DNA of 64,000 bases from RBG-13-68-16 sp041494245 (lineage in GTDB: Bacteria > Acidobacteriota > Thermoanaerobaculia > Thermoanaerobaculales > Thermoanaerobaculaceae): positions 88,058-152,057 of the forward strand of contig JBGQAK010000011.1 in NCBI GenBank assembly GCA_041494245.1. Direction: 5' to 3'. This document shows, piece by piece, positions 8,820-16,229 of this stretch. A program made the translations under genes and the position numbers. A model generated the notes under the pieces. It worked only from the letters and a program-made list of their open reading frames with translations, had not been told where the DNA came from and made no database searches. Positions within the stretch are counted from its first letter, which is position 1. Each line of letters begins with the position of its first letter.

Positions 8820-9107
8820 TCATTTCTTGTACTTGGTCACCGCGCCGACGCTCCAGGTGTCCACGATCGCCATGATCACGGCGTCCACCGGGCGCTTGTC
8901 GGTGAGCCTCGTCTGGCGGGCCGAGCTGCCGGAGGCGACGAGGACGATCTCGTCGGGGCCCGCTCCGACGGCGTCGGCCGCGACCAGGTGGTTGCCGGTC
9001 TCGCGGCCCTCCTCGTCCAGCGTGCGGACCACGAGCAGCTTGATCCCCTCGAGGCTGGTCTCCTTCTGGCTTGCGACAACGGTCCCGACCACTTTGGCGA
9101 GCTGCAT
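8820..9107 (-). CDS. BMC-P shell vertex protein (EutN/CcmL family), copy 3
   Basis: A 95-residue vertex protein beginning MQLAKVVGTVVASQKETSLEG, with the LVAADAVGAGPDEIVLVASGSSARQ core and AVIMAIVDTW near the end. It is the most canonical of the three EutN/CcmL-like proteins here. It lies 60 bp downstream of the BMC-H gene and is followed by the repeat-rich gap before the aldehyde dehydrogenase gene. Confidence 0.93.
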   Translation of the reverse strand: MQLAKVVGTVVASQKETSLEGIKLLVVRTLDEEGRETGNHLVAADAVGAGPDEIVLVASGSSARQTRLTDKRPVDAVIMAIVDTWSVGAVTKYKK

Positions 9108-9166
9108 GGGCGTGCCTCTCCGGGCTGCGCCTCCGGGTGCGGTGTCTCCTCACACCCGGGGTGGCG

Positions 9167-9469
9167 CTACTTCTTGGCCGCCTTGGCGACGGCGTTGCGC
9201 CCCAGCGGCATGACCGCGTCCACGTTGACGTGCGGGCGGGCGATGACGTGCACCGCGGCTACCTCGCCGACCCGGCCTGCGGCGACCTGGCCGGCGTCAC
9301 AGGCGGCCTTGACGGCCGCAACGTCGCCCCTGACGATGATTGAAACGTACCCGCCGCCGGTCTTCTCGTAGGAGACCAGCTCCACCTTGGCCGCCTTGAC
9401 CGCCGCATCGGCAGCCTCCACCGCAGCTGGAAACGACCTCGTCTCGATCATACCTAACGCTTCCGTCAT
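9167..9469 (-). CDS. BMC-H hexameric shell protein (PduA/EutM family)
   Basis: The main facet tile of the shell. The 100 residues start MTEALGMIETRSFPAAVEAADA and contain a single BMC fold. The loop lining the pore reads EKTGGGYV, where the common form is EKIGSGYV, so the pore carries Gly-Gly-Gly rather than Gly-Ser-Gly. It is the only BMC-H gene in the window. One BMC-H, two BMC-T and three BMC-P proteins is close to the shell inventory known from Haliangium ochraceum. Confidence 0.95.
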   Translation of the reverse strand: MTEALGMIETRSFPAAVEAADAAVKAAKVELVSYEKTGGGYVSIIVRGDVAAVKAACDAGQVAAGRVGEVAAVHVIARPHVNVDAVMPLGRNAVAKAAKK

Positions 9470-9525
9470 GTTTCCCCTCCCTCTTCACCTTTCACCCCGC
9501 GCGTGTGCACGGGGTGACCACGCGG

Positions 9526-10158
9526 TTACCCGCCTGAAATCTTCGCGTCGCGTCCTTTGATGTCGGCGATCGCCTGCTCGGCCGCGCGGTAGCCGACATC
9601 GATGTCCCTCTCCTCGCCGCCGAGGTAGACGCGCCCGAAGCTTCCGAACGCGCGGACCTCGAGGATGTTGATCTCGGCGGCCTTCTCGGCCTCGTTGGCC
9701 GCGATCGCCGCGTAGCCGGCGGGCGCGACCTCCAGCACGTACAGGGTCTCGCCGGGAAGAATCATGTCCCCGTGCCGCGACCGGTTGATGAGCTGCGTGT
9801 GGTAGGGCGAGATGTTGCGCACGACCTGACTGGCGACGACCTTGGGACGGATGCGGTCCTCCTCGTTGAGGTCGAGTGCGGCCAGGATCGCTCGCCCGGC
9901 CTGCCGCACGTCGGCCTGAGAGTCGGCGTGGAGCTCGAGCATCCCGTACAGGCGCTCGATGATCAGCATCCCCGGGCGCACGTCGGTGGCTTTGAGGGCC
10001 ACGTCCGTCACGTGCATGATGTCCATGCCCGGTGCGATCTCGACGAACAGCGACGCCTGCCCCGGCGTGGGGAGGAACCCTTGCGCGACGCTCCCGAGGA
10101 ACGACGCGAACTGCGGCTGCAGGCTGTCCAGGAAGACGTAGCAACGCAGCTCCGCCAT
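9526..10158 (-). CDS. BMC-T tandem-domain shell protein, permuted double-stacking type
   Basis: A 210-residue trimeric shell protein. It begins MAELRCYVFLDSLQPQFASF and contains GFLPTPGQASLFVEIAPGM, which I recognise from the permuted BMC-T proteins (CsoS1D-like; Haliangium Hoch_3341-like) whose trimers can stack face to face and whose pores may open and close. Two BMC units cover about 4-100 and 110-205. The start lies 4 bp after the RpiB-DeoC stop, so it is tightly coupled to the aldolase gene. Confidence 0.92.
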   Translation of the reverse strand: MAELRCYVFLDSLQPQFASFLGSVAQGFLPTPGQASLFVEIAPGMDIMHVTDVALKATDVRPGMLIIERLYGMLELHADSQADVRQAGRAILAALDLNEEDRIRPKVVASQVVRNISPYHTQLINRSRHGDMILPGETLYVLEVAPAGYAAIAANEAEKAAEINILEVRAFGSFGRVYLGGEERDIDVGYRAAEQAIADIKGRDAKISGG

Positions 10159-10162
10159 CTCC

Positions 10163-11413
10163 CTACTCCTTCCGCGCCACCAGCGCGGCCGCCTCTTCCA
10201 TGATCTTGACGCTGTTGCTGCAGCCGACGCGGGTCGCCCCCGCCTGGATCATCCTGACCACATCCGTGTACGTCCTGATCCCGCCCGCGGCCTTCACCCC
10301 CAGCTTCCGGGGGGCCACGGTGCGGCTCATCAGCTGGATGTCCTCGACGGTGGCGCCGCGGCTCGAGAACCCTGTCGAGGTCTTCACGTAATCGGCCCCG
10401 GCCTTCATGGCCAGCTCGCAGCCGCGCACCTTCTCGTCGTCGGTGAGGAGCGCCGTCTCGAGGATGACCTTGGAGAGGGCCCGCCCCTCCTTGCAGATCT
10501 CGACTACGCCGCGGATGTCCCTGCGCACCAGCGCGTCGTCTCCGCTCTTGAGCGCGCCGATGTTGATCACCATGTCGATCTCCTGGGCCCCCTCGCGGAT
10601 GGCGCGCCGCGCCTCGAGCGCCTTGGTCTCGGGCGGCTGCGCGCCGAGCGGGAATCCCACCACGCAGCATACCTTCACCGGGCTGCCGCGCAGGAGCGCC
10701 TTGGCCTCCGCCACGTAGGAGGGGTTCACGCACACGGAGAAGAAGCCGAACCGGAGCGCCTCCTCGCACAGCTTCTGGATGTCGGCGCTGGTCGCCTCGG
10801 GGCGAAGCATCGTGTGGTCGATCAGCTGGGCGAGCTGCTCGGGGGGGATGACCGGCGGGAGCGGTTGGGTGCCGTCCCCGAGGAGCTGCTTGACCCGCTC
10901 GACGATGCGGTCGACGTCGGCCGGGGCGATCGGGCCGGACGCGGTCCGGAGGCCGCCGGCGCTCCGCTGCTCGATCTCGCGGATCATGCGGACGCGTGCC
11001 TTGTGGCGGTCCACCGTGCACTCGGTGCTGAGGAAGATCGCGACGATCCTCTTGGCAAGCTCGCCGTCGACCTGGGTGGCACCCAGCGTCAGCACGTTGG
11101 CGTCGTTGTGCTCGCGGCTGTTGCGGGCCAGCGCCTCGTTGTAGCACGCCGCCGCAAGGACGCCGGGCACCTTATTGGCCGCCATCGCCGAGCCGATGCC
11201 GGCGCCGTCCACCATGATGCCGAAGTCGGCCTGGCCGGAGGCGACCAGGGTGGCCACCTCGACGGCGATGCGGGGGTAGTCCACGGGCGCCTTGCCGTGC
11301 GTGCCGCAATCCCGGACCGTGTGGCCGAGGGAGGCGACGTAGCCGGCCAGTTGCTGCTTGAGTTCGAACCCGCCGTGGTCAGCGCCCAGCGCGATTCTCA
11401 GGGGAGACCCCAT
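10163..11413 (-). CDS. RpiB-type isomerase / deoxyribose-phosphate aldolase (DeoC) fusion, BMC cargo
   Basis: A 416-residue two-domain enzyme. Residues 5-150 are a RpiB/LacAB fold (LGADHGGFELK; REHNDANVL). Residues 192-416 are a class I DeoC aldolase with the Schiff-base Lys344 (ADYVKTSTGF), Lys374 (GVKAAGG) and Asp280. DeoC splits 2-deoxyribose-5-phosphate into glyceraldehyde-3-phosphate and acetaldehyde. In RpiB the catalytic Cys of ICGTGIG is replaced: here the motif is VDGAGIG with Asp69. The linker 151-190 holds an amphipathic stretch (PADVDRIVERVKQLLG) between proline-rich segments, like an internal encapsulation peptide. I chose ATG 11413 by alignment to RpiB; ATGs at 11437 and 11467 would add unmatched residues. 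It overlaps the upstream membrane-protein gene by 35 nt. Confidence 0.9.
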   Translation of the reverse strand: MGSPLRIALGADHGGFELKQQLAGYVASLGHTVRDCGTHGKAPVDYPRIAVEVATLVASGQADFGIMVDGAGIGSAMAANKVPGVLAAACYNEALARNSREHNDANVLTLGATQVDGELAKRIVAIFLSTECTVDRHKARVRMIREIEQRSAGGLRTASGPIAPADVDRIVERVKQLLGDGTQPLPPVIPPEQLAQLIDHTMLRPEATSADIQKLCEEALRFGFFSVCVNPSYVAEAKALLRGSPVKVCCVVGFPLGAQPPETKALEARRAIREGAQEIDMVINIGALKSGDDALVRRDIRGVVEICKEGRALSKVILETALLTDDEKVRGCELAMKAGADYVKTSTGFSSRGATVEDIQLMSRTVAPRKLGVKAAGGIRTYTDVVRMIQAGATRVGCSNSVKIMEEAAALVARKE

Positions 11414-13742
11414 GCGGGGATGATACAACAGCCTCATCCCGCGAACGTTGCCTGGTGCGCGGGGCACGCAGGAGGAAGCCCAGCACGCCGGCGCCCCCGA
11501 GGGCGGCCAGCAGCAGCCCGAGGCGCCACTCGGACGGCCGGTACTCGAACACCACGCGGTGGGGGCCGGGCTTCAGCAGCACCCCGAGAAACATGCCGTC
11601 CACGGTCAGAGGCCGGCTCGCGGTGCCGTCGACGCTCACGCGCCACCCCGGGTCGGTCGCCTCGCGGAGCACAAGCACCCCGGCGCGCGGCTGGTTGCAT
11701 TCGATGCGGACATGGTTCGGGCCCTGCCGCTCGGCCGGCAGCGGTTGGGCGAGTCCGGCAGCGGCCGGAAGGGGTCCGGCCGAACCCTCCACGAGCACCG
11801 TGTTCTCGTCCACCAGGCGTGTCCGGGCGAGCATCGCGAACGCCTGGGCGGCACCGCTCACCCCCAGCCCCGCGGGGTACCACGCCACCAGCGGGTGGGC
11901 GCCCTCAACCCTGGCGGCCCACAGAGTGGGACCCTGGAAATCCGCGAGCGGGAGCAGGCCGGCCCCGGTGATTGGGCGGTCGGCCAGCACGACGGTGGCG
12001 CCCGCCCGGCGGATCAGCGCCGTCGAGCCGACGACCAGCGGGCGGGCCGCGTCCAGAGCGTCAAGCTCCGCCCACCGTGCGAACAGCCAGTAGCGCTCGG
12101 GGATGAGGTCGTCCACGCCGGTGACCGTCGGCAGGCCGGCGAGGAGGCCGGTGTTTGGCCGCAGGACCCAGCCGACCGGCAGGACCCTGCCGCCCCGGCG
12201 CAGGAGATCCAGGCGCCGGGTCTCCTCGGTGGGTCCCGGGATGGCAGCCACCGGAATGGTGGGGTTGAAACCCCAGGCGAACGCGAGGCCCGACGCGGCC
12301 GTGACGAGCGCGAGAAGCGGAGCGGCCGCCCTCTGAACGCGTGCAGCGGCCAGTGCGAGCACGGCACCCACCGCGAGGATCTCGCCCGCGGCGAGGAGGA
12401 CCGCGCGGGCCGCCGAGACGGACCCCGCGTCGTCGCCGCTTCCCCTCAGGGCAGGGTGGAGGGTGACGAGCAGCAAAAGGCCAACGCCGACGCCCGCCGT
12501 CGCGAGCAGGAGACGCCGCCGCGGGGCCTTCCCGAGCCTGGCGACGGCGATCGCGGCGAGAGCCGCCACCCCGAACTGGGCCAGGATGAGCCACCGCTGG
12601 CCGGCGGCCCACCTCAGGAGCGGGATGTGCCCCGCGAGCCAGGGGAGGGGCGGCACCCCGTACGCCGCAGCCGCCGAGGCGGCCACCATCGCCAGGAGCG
12701 CCTTTTCGCGCCGTCCCGGGGCCAGGAACGGGACCAGGAGGGCGAGGAAGAGGGGGGCGATCCCGACCGAGGCGGTCGCCTCGTTGAAGTTCAGCGGCCC
12801 ATGGTAGCCGTCGCGCTCGGGGGAGCCGAAGCCGCGCGGCACCGCCCAGCTCCAGGCGGCGACTGCCGAGAGGTGCCAGGCCGCGGACGGGATCCCCGCT
12901 CCGCGCACCTCCCTGGCGTGCGAGCGCGCGACGTAGGCGGCCGTGGGCAGCACCTGGGGGGCGGCCAGGAGGCAGGCCGCGAGCGCGGCCGCCGCCGCGG
13001 CCGGCAGCCGCCGGAGAGCATCACGGCGAAACCAGGCCAGAACCGCCACCCCGGCGCCCGTGGCGGCGAGGAGCTGGACCGCGGTCGGGAGGTGGCCGGC
13101 GAGGAGGAGGCCGGCGCCCGCGAGGGCCACGGTGAGGGGCCCGAGCCGGGTTGGGGGGCCGCCCACGCCGAGCATCTGCGACAGGCCGAGGAGGACCCAG
13201 GGGAACCACGCCGCGGTCTCCGAAAGGGGGTAGAGGAGCCAGACGGTGATTCCGGCGGCGTTGGCCCACGCCAGGCCGCCGAGCAGGGCCGCCGGAGGTG
13301 GCAGCCGCCAGCGGCCCAGGAGCAGGAACATCCCCGTGCCTGCGATGAGCACCTTGAGGAGCAGCCCGAGGGTCCGGGCGCGCGGTGAGTCCCAGGCGAG
13401 GCGCAGGAGCTGGGTCGGGGCGAGGACCGCGGACTGGTTGTTGGCGAGCAGCGGAAGGCCGCAGCCTGAGCCGGGGTTCCAGAGCGGTGTGGAGCCGGCC
13501 GCGAGGGCCGCGCGGGTCGCCACATCCCAGGGCGTGAAGAGGGTCAGGTCGTCGGAAAGCACCGGGTTACCGCGCAGCGCGGACGAGGCGGGCGGCACGT
13601 GTCCCTTCCAGGGGGGCATCCCGTAGGCGAGGGCCGACGAGCCGATCACCTCGCCTCTGTGGAAGACGCCCGGGTAGAGCGTCAGCAGCTCGGCGACGAG
13701 GAATCCCCCGAGGAGCAGCAGCGCGGCGGCACGGGAACGCAT
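11379..13742 (-). CDS. YfhO-like large membrane protein
   Basis: A 787-residue integral membrane protein with about 11-13 hydrophobic helices and a soluble C-terminal beta-rich part ending in one last helix. The early motif TPWDVATRAALAAGSTPLWNPGSGCGLPLLANNQ is typical of YfhO/GT-C-like proteins, which resemble lipid-linked sugar transferases. Its C-terminal block (ATDPGWRVSVDG near residue 685) is also family-typical. Substrate unknown. The 3' end runs 35 nt into the RpiB-DeoC gene, so BMC transcription may include this gene or start inside it. Confidence 0.78.
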   Translation of the reverse strand: MRSRAAALLLLGGFLVAELLTLYPGVFHRGEVIGSSALAYGMPPWKGHVPPASSALRGNPVLSDDLTLFTPWDVATRAALAAGSTPLWNPGSGCGLPLLANNQSAVLAPTQLLRLAWDSPRARTLGLLLKVLIAGTGMFLLLGRWRLPPPAALLGGLAWANAAGITVWLLYPLSETAAWFPWVLLGLSQMLGVGGPPTRLGPLTVALAGAGLLLAGHLPTAVQLLAATGAGVAVLAWFRRDALRRLPAAAAAALAACLLAAPQVLPTAAYVARSHAREVRGAGIPSAAWHLSAVAAWSWAVPRGFGSPERDGYHGPLNFNEATASVGIAPLFLALLVPFLAPGRREKALLAMVAASAAAAYGVPPLPWLAGHIPLLRWAAGQRWLILAQFGVAALAAIAVARLGKAPRRRLLLATAGVGVGLLLLVTLHPALRGSGDDAGSVSAARAVLLAAGEILAVGAVLALAAARVQRAAAPLLALVTAASGLAFAWGFNPTIPVAAIPGPTEETRRLDLLRRGGRVLPVGWVLRPNTGLLAGLPTVTGVDDLIPERYWLFARWAELDALDAARPLVVGSTALIRRAGATVVLADRPITGAGLLPLADFQGPTLWAARVEGAHPLVAWYPAGLGVSGAAQAFAMLARTRLVDENTVLVEGSAGPLPAAAGLAQPLPAERQGPNHVRIECNQPRAGVLVLREATDPGWRVSVDGTASRPLTVDGMFLGVLLKPGPHRVVFEYRPSEWRLGLLLAALGGAGVLGFLLRAPRTRQRSRDEAVVSSPHGVSPENRAGR

Positions 13743-13800
13743 GCCTTCGAGCTTATGGGCTTACGTCCCGGGGAGCAATACGCCGCGGCGGGCAAAGCAA

Positions 13801-13844
13801 GAGCCCGTGCCCGGAAGGAGCGCTCCTCCCGCGGGCACGGGCTC
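13801..13844 (-). terminator. Hairpin terminator after the exbD gene
   Basis: Perfect 13-bp inverted repeat (13801-13813 and 13832-13844) with a nested GGAGCGCTCC palindrome in the loop. Read on the minus strand, the stem is followed by a weak T-rich run (TTGCTTTG). It lies between the last gene of the exbB-exbD operon and the YfhO-like gene, so it probably ends the ton operon transcript. Confidence 0.72.
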
Positions 13845-13862
13845 AGACGCGAACCGAGCCTG

Positions 13863-14303
13863 TTACTTGGGCGCTTCACCCGCGGTGGCCGTGGGGTTCA
13901 GGTCCTCGAGCACGATGCCGATGTTCTTGGCGCCGTGTGCGTCGCACATGTCGATGAACCTGGCCACCTTGTCGTACGAGAGGGTCCCATCGGCCGCGAC
14001 GAAGACGATCTTGGTCTCGTGGCCCTTGGTGACCTCATCGAGCTTGGCGAGGAAGTCCCTCTCCGTGTACTGCTCCCTGTTGATGAACATGTAGCCGTCC
14101 TCGGTGAGACGGAGGACAAGCTGGTCAGTCATCGGGGGCGGCGTCGTTGTCTGCACCCTGGGCGGGACCTTGGTCTCGTACCCGCGCTGCAGCAACGGCG
14201 TGACGACCATGAAGATGATGAGCAGCACCAGCACCACGTCCACGAGGGGAGTGATGTTGATGTCACTCTTCATGTCCCCCATCTTGCCGCCGGTCATTGC
14301 CAT
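13863..14303 (-). CDS. exbD: ExbD/TolR family biopolymer transport protein (distal copy)
   Basis: A 146-residue inner-membrane protein with one helix (about 21-42) after a short cytosolic start, then a periplasmic domain. The helix contains the proton-pathway Asp in the motif PLVDVVLVLLIIFMV. With ExbB it converts proton-motive force into movement of TonB. It is the second of two adjacent, clearly different ExbD genes, a pattern seen in several Gram-negative phyla where the copies may form heterodimers. Last gene of the operon. Confidence 0.92.
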   Translation of the reverse strand: MAMTGGKMGDMKSDINITPLVDVVLVLLIIFMVVTPLLQRGYETKVPPRVQTTTPPPMTDQLVLRLTEDGYMFINREQYTERDFLAKLDEVTKGHETKIVFVAADGTLSYDKVARFIDMCDAHGAKNIGIVLEDLNPTATAGEAPK

Positions 14304-14342
14304 GGCGTTTCTCCTTCAGCTCAAGTCATGCGGGCCAACGTC

Positions 14343-14795
14343 CTACAACGCCCCCTTCTTCGTAGTGATCAGGCCGACCCTCGTGAACCCGGCCTCGTTG
14401 AGGGCCTTCATCACCTCACGGACGTCCTTGTACTTCAGGCGGCGGTCCGCCTTGATGACGACTTCCTTCTGCGGGTCCGCCTTCAGCATGTCGTCCATGC
14501 GCCGGATGAGCTCGGCCTTGGTGGGGATCCAGTCCTGGGCGATGAACATCTTGCCGTCTTCCTGGATCGCGATCTTGACCTGCTTCTGGCCCTCCGGGTA
14601 CTTCTCTGGGCTGTTGGTCTCGGGCAGGAGCACCGGGACGCCGGACTGCAGCAGGGGGGTGACTACCATGAAGATGATCAGCAGCACCAGGCAGACGTCC
14701 ACAAGCGGAGTGACGTTGATATCCGACTGCACCGAGCCGACGTTCTCGACCTTCGGGCCGCCGTGCTCCCTAGCGTGCCGCCGAGCCGATTGCAT
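14343..14795 (-). CDS. exbD: ExbD/TolR family biopolymer transport protein (proximal copy)
   Basis: A 150-residue paralogue of the next gene, with the same single helix carrying the essential Asp (PLVDVCLVLLIIFMV, about residues 30-44) and a periplasmic domain ending in VGLITTKKGAL. The start overlaps the exbB coding region by 26 nt, so the two are translationally linked. It is about 40% identical by eye to the distal copy. Confidence 0.92.
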   Translation of the reverse strand: MQSARRHAREHGGPKVENVGSVQSDINVTPLVDVCLVLLIIFMVVTPLLQSGVPVLLPETNSPEKYPEGQKQVKIAIQEDGKMFIAQDWIPTKAELIRRMDDMLKADPQKEVVIKADRRLKYKDVREVMKALNEAGFTRVGLITTKKGAL

Positions 14796-15468
14796 CGCTT
14801 CCTCCGCTCTTCTTGATGAAGAAGTCGATCAACTCCGAAGAGGAGTTCGCCATCTCGACCTGGAAGCGCTCGACCTGGTTCAGGAGATAGTTGTAGAGCC
14901 ACACGGCCGGGATGGCGACGAACAGACCGAGGGCGGTGGTGACCAAGGCTTCCGCAATACCGGCCGACACCGCACCCAGACCGCCCGAGCCGGTGATCGC
15001 CATGCCGCGGAACGCATTGATGATACCGACGACCGTCCCGAACAGGCCGATGAATGGTGCCGTGGCGCCGATGGTGGCGAGGCCGCCCAGTCCGCGCTTG
15101 AAGTCGGCCGTGGTCATGAGGGTCGCGCGCTCGATGGCGCGGCGGGCCGCCTCGATCACGTCATAGCCGGTGAGCGGGCTGTTCTGCTCCTCGACCATGA
15201 ACTCGAGCAGCCCTGCGGACACGACCTTCGCCAGATGGCTGCTCTTGAACTTCTTGGACGCCGCGATCGCGTCCTGGGGACGGTTCTGCTTGAGGTACTG
15301 GGTGGTGAGCAGGGCGAACTGCAGCGACTGCTTCTTGGCCTGCCGGTACCTCCACCAGCGCTCACCGGACAGCGTCAACGAATAGATCGACAGGACGACC
15401 AGGACGAGGCAGACCAGCTTGGCGATGGTGCCCATCGACTGCCACAGTGCTACGGGTCCGAATTCCAT
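14770..15468 (-). CDS. exbB: MotA/TolQ/ExbB proton channel family protein
   Basis: A 232-residue inner-membrane protein with three helices: about 12-33, about 121-143 and about 155-180. The conserved block GLGGLATIGATAPFIGLFGTVVGI is the ExbB/TolQ channel signature. It forms the pentameric stator that holds ExbD. It is the third gene of the operon and starts 33 bp after the tonB stop. Confidence 0.94.
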   Translation of the reverse strand: MEFGPVALWQSMGTIAKLVCLVLVVLSIYSLTLSGERWWRYRQAKKQSLQFALLTTQYLKQNRPQDAIAASKKFKSSHLAKVVSAGLLEFMVEEQNSPLTGYDVIEAARRAIERATLMTTADFKRGLGGLATIGATAPFIGLFGTVVGIINAFRGMAITGSGGLGAVSAGIAEALVTTALGLFVAIPAVWLYNYLLNQVERFQVEMANSSSELIDFFIKKSGGSDAIGSAAR

Positions 15469-15501
15469 TACAGTTTCCTCCTATTCTCTCGGCCTGAGGG
15501 C

Positions 15502-16218
15502 CTATTGCAAGGTAAACGTCACGGTTACGGTCAGGTACACACTCACCGGTCTGCCGTTGAGCATCGCCGGCTTGTACTTCCACTTTTGGATCGCCGCAGC
15601 CGCCGCCTCGGAGACACCCATGGGGAGGCCGCGCAGCACGCGCGCATCGGTCACGTTGCCCTGCTTGTCGATGATCGCCTCGACGATCACCACGCCCTGG
15701 ACGCGCGCCTTCCGGGCGATTTCCGGATACACCGGCTGCACCTTGGTGATCAGCTCCGGCGGAACCACCTCGCCGCCGATGCGGATCGGGGGCTCGTCCA
15801 CCACGCCCCCCGGCACGCCGCCGACGACACCACCGGGAATGCCGCCCGGAATGCCACCCGCCACACCCCCCTCGACGCCGCCCTCGACGCCGCCCTCGAC
15901 GTCCCCCTGGCCGGGTGTCGGGGCCCTTTCGGGGATGGTGACCGGCTGGACGACCGGGGCGGTCGGTGCAGTCGGCTGCGGGAGCACCGGCTTGGGCGCG
16001 GCCGGCTTCGGCGGCGGCGGAGGCGGCGGCGGAGGCGGTGGAGCCTGGTAGAAGCTCACCTGGATGGGAGGGTCTGGAACCTCGGGCACCGCCCACATCT
16101 GCGCAACCACGTAGCCGCCGAGTGCCAGCACGTGGATGCCCAGCGCGATCGGCAGGGCCAGCAGCAACAGCTTGCTGCGTTCCTGTTTCCTCGATATGAT
16201 AAGGCTATTCTCGAACAT
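15502..16218 (-). CDS. tonB: TonB family energy transducer with Gly-rich linker
   Basis: A 238-residue protein. A membrane anchor (about 18-43) is followed by a run of 11 prolines, an Ala/Pro spacer, and then an unusual glycine-rich stretch (about residues 107-140) made of repeated GGVE/GGIP units. The C-terminal TonB domain (about 155-238) has the typical VQPVYPEIARKARVQG and KWKYKPA blocks. It carries energy from ExbB-ExbD to outer-membrane transporters. The Gly-rich part is encoded by short tandem DNA repeats (around 15865-15905) that could change length by slippage. Confidence 0.92.
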   Translation of the reverse strand: MFENSLIISRKQERSKLLLLALPIALGIHVLALGGYVVAQMWAVPEVPDPPIQVSFYQAPPPPPPPPPPPKPAAPKPVLPQPTAPTAPVVQPVTIPERAPTPGQGDVEGGVEGGVEGGVAGGIPGGIPGGVVGGVPGGVVDEPPIRIGGEVVPPELITKVQPVYPEIARKARVQGVVIVEAIIDKQGNVTDARVLRGLPMGVSEAAAAAIQKWKYKPAMLNGRPVSVYLTVTVTFTLQ

Positions 16219-16229
16219 GGCTCCCCCGG

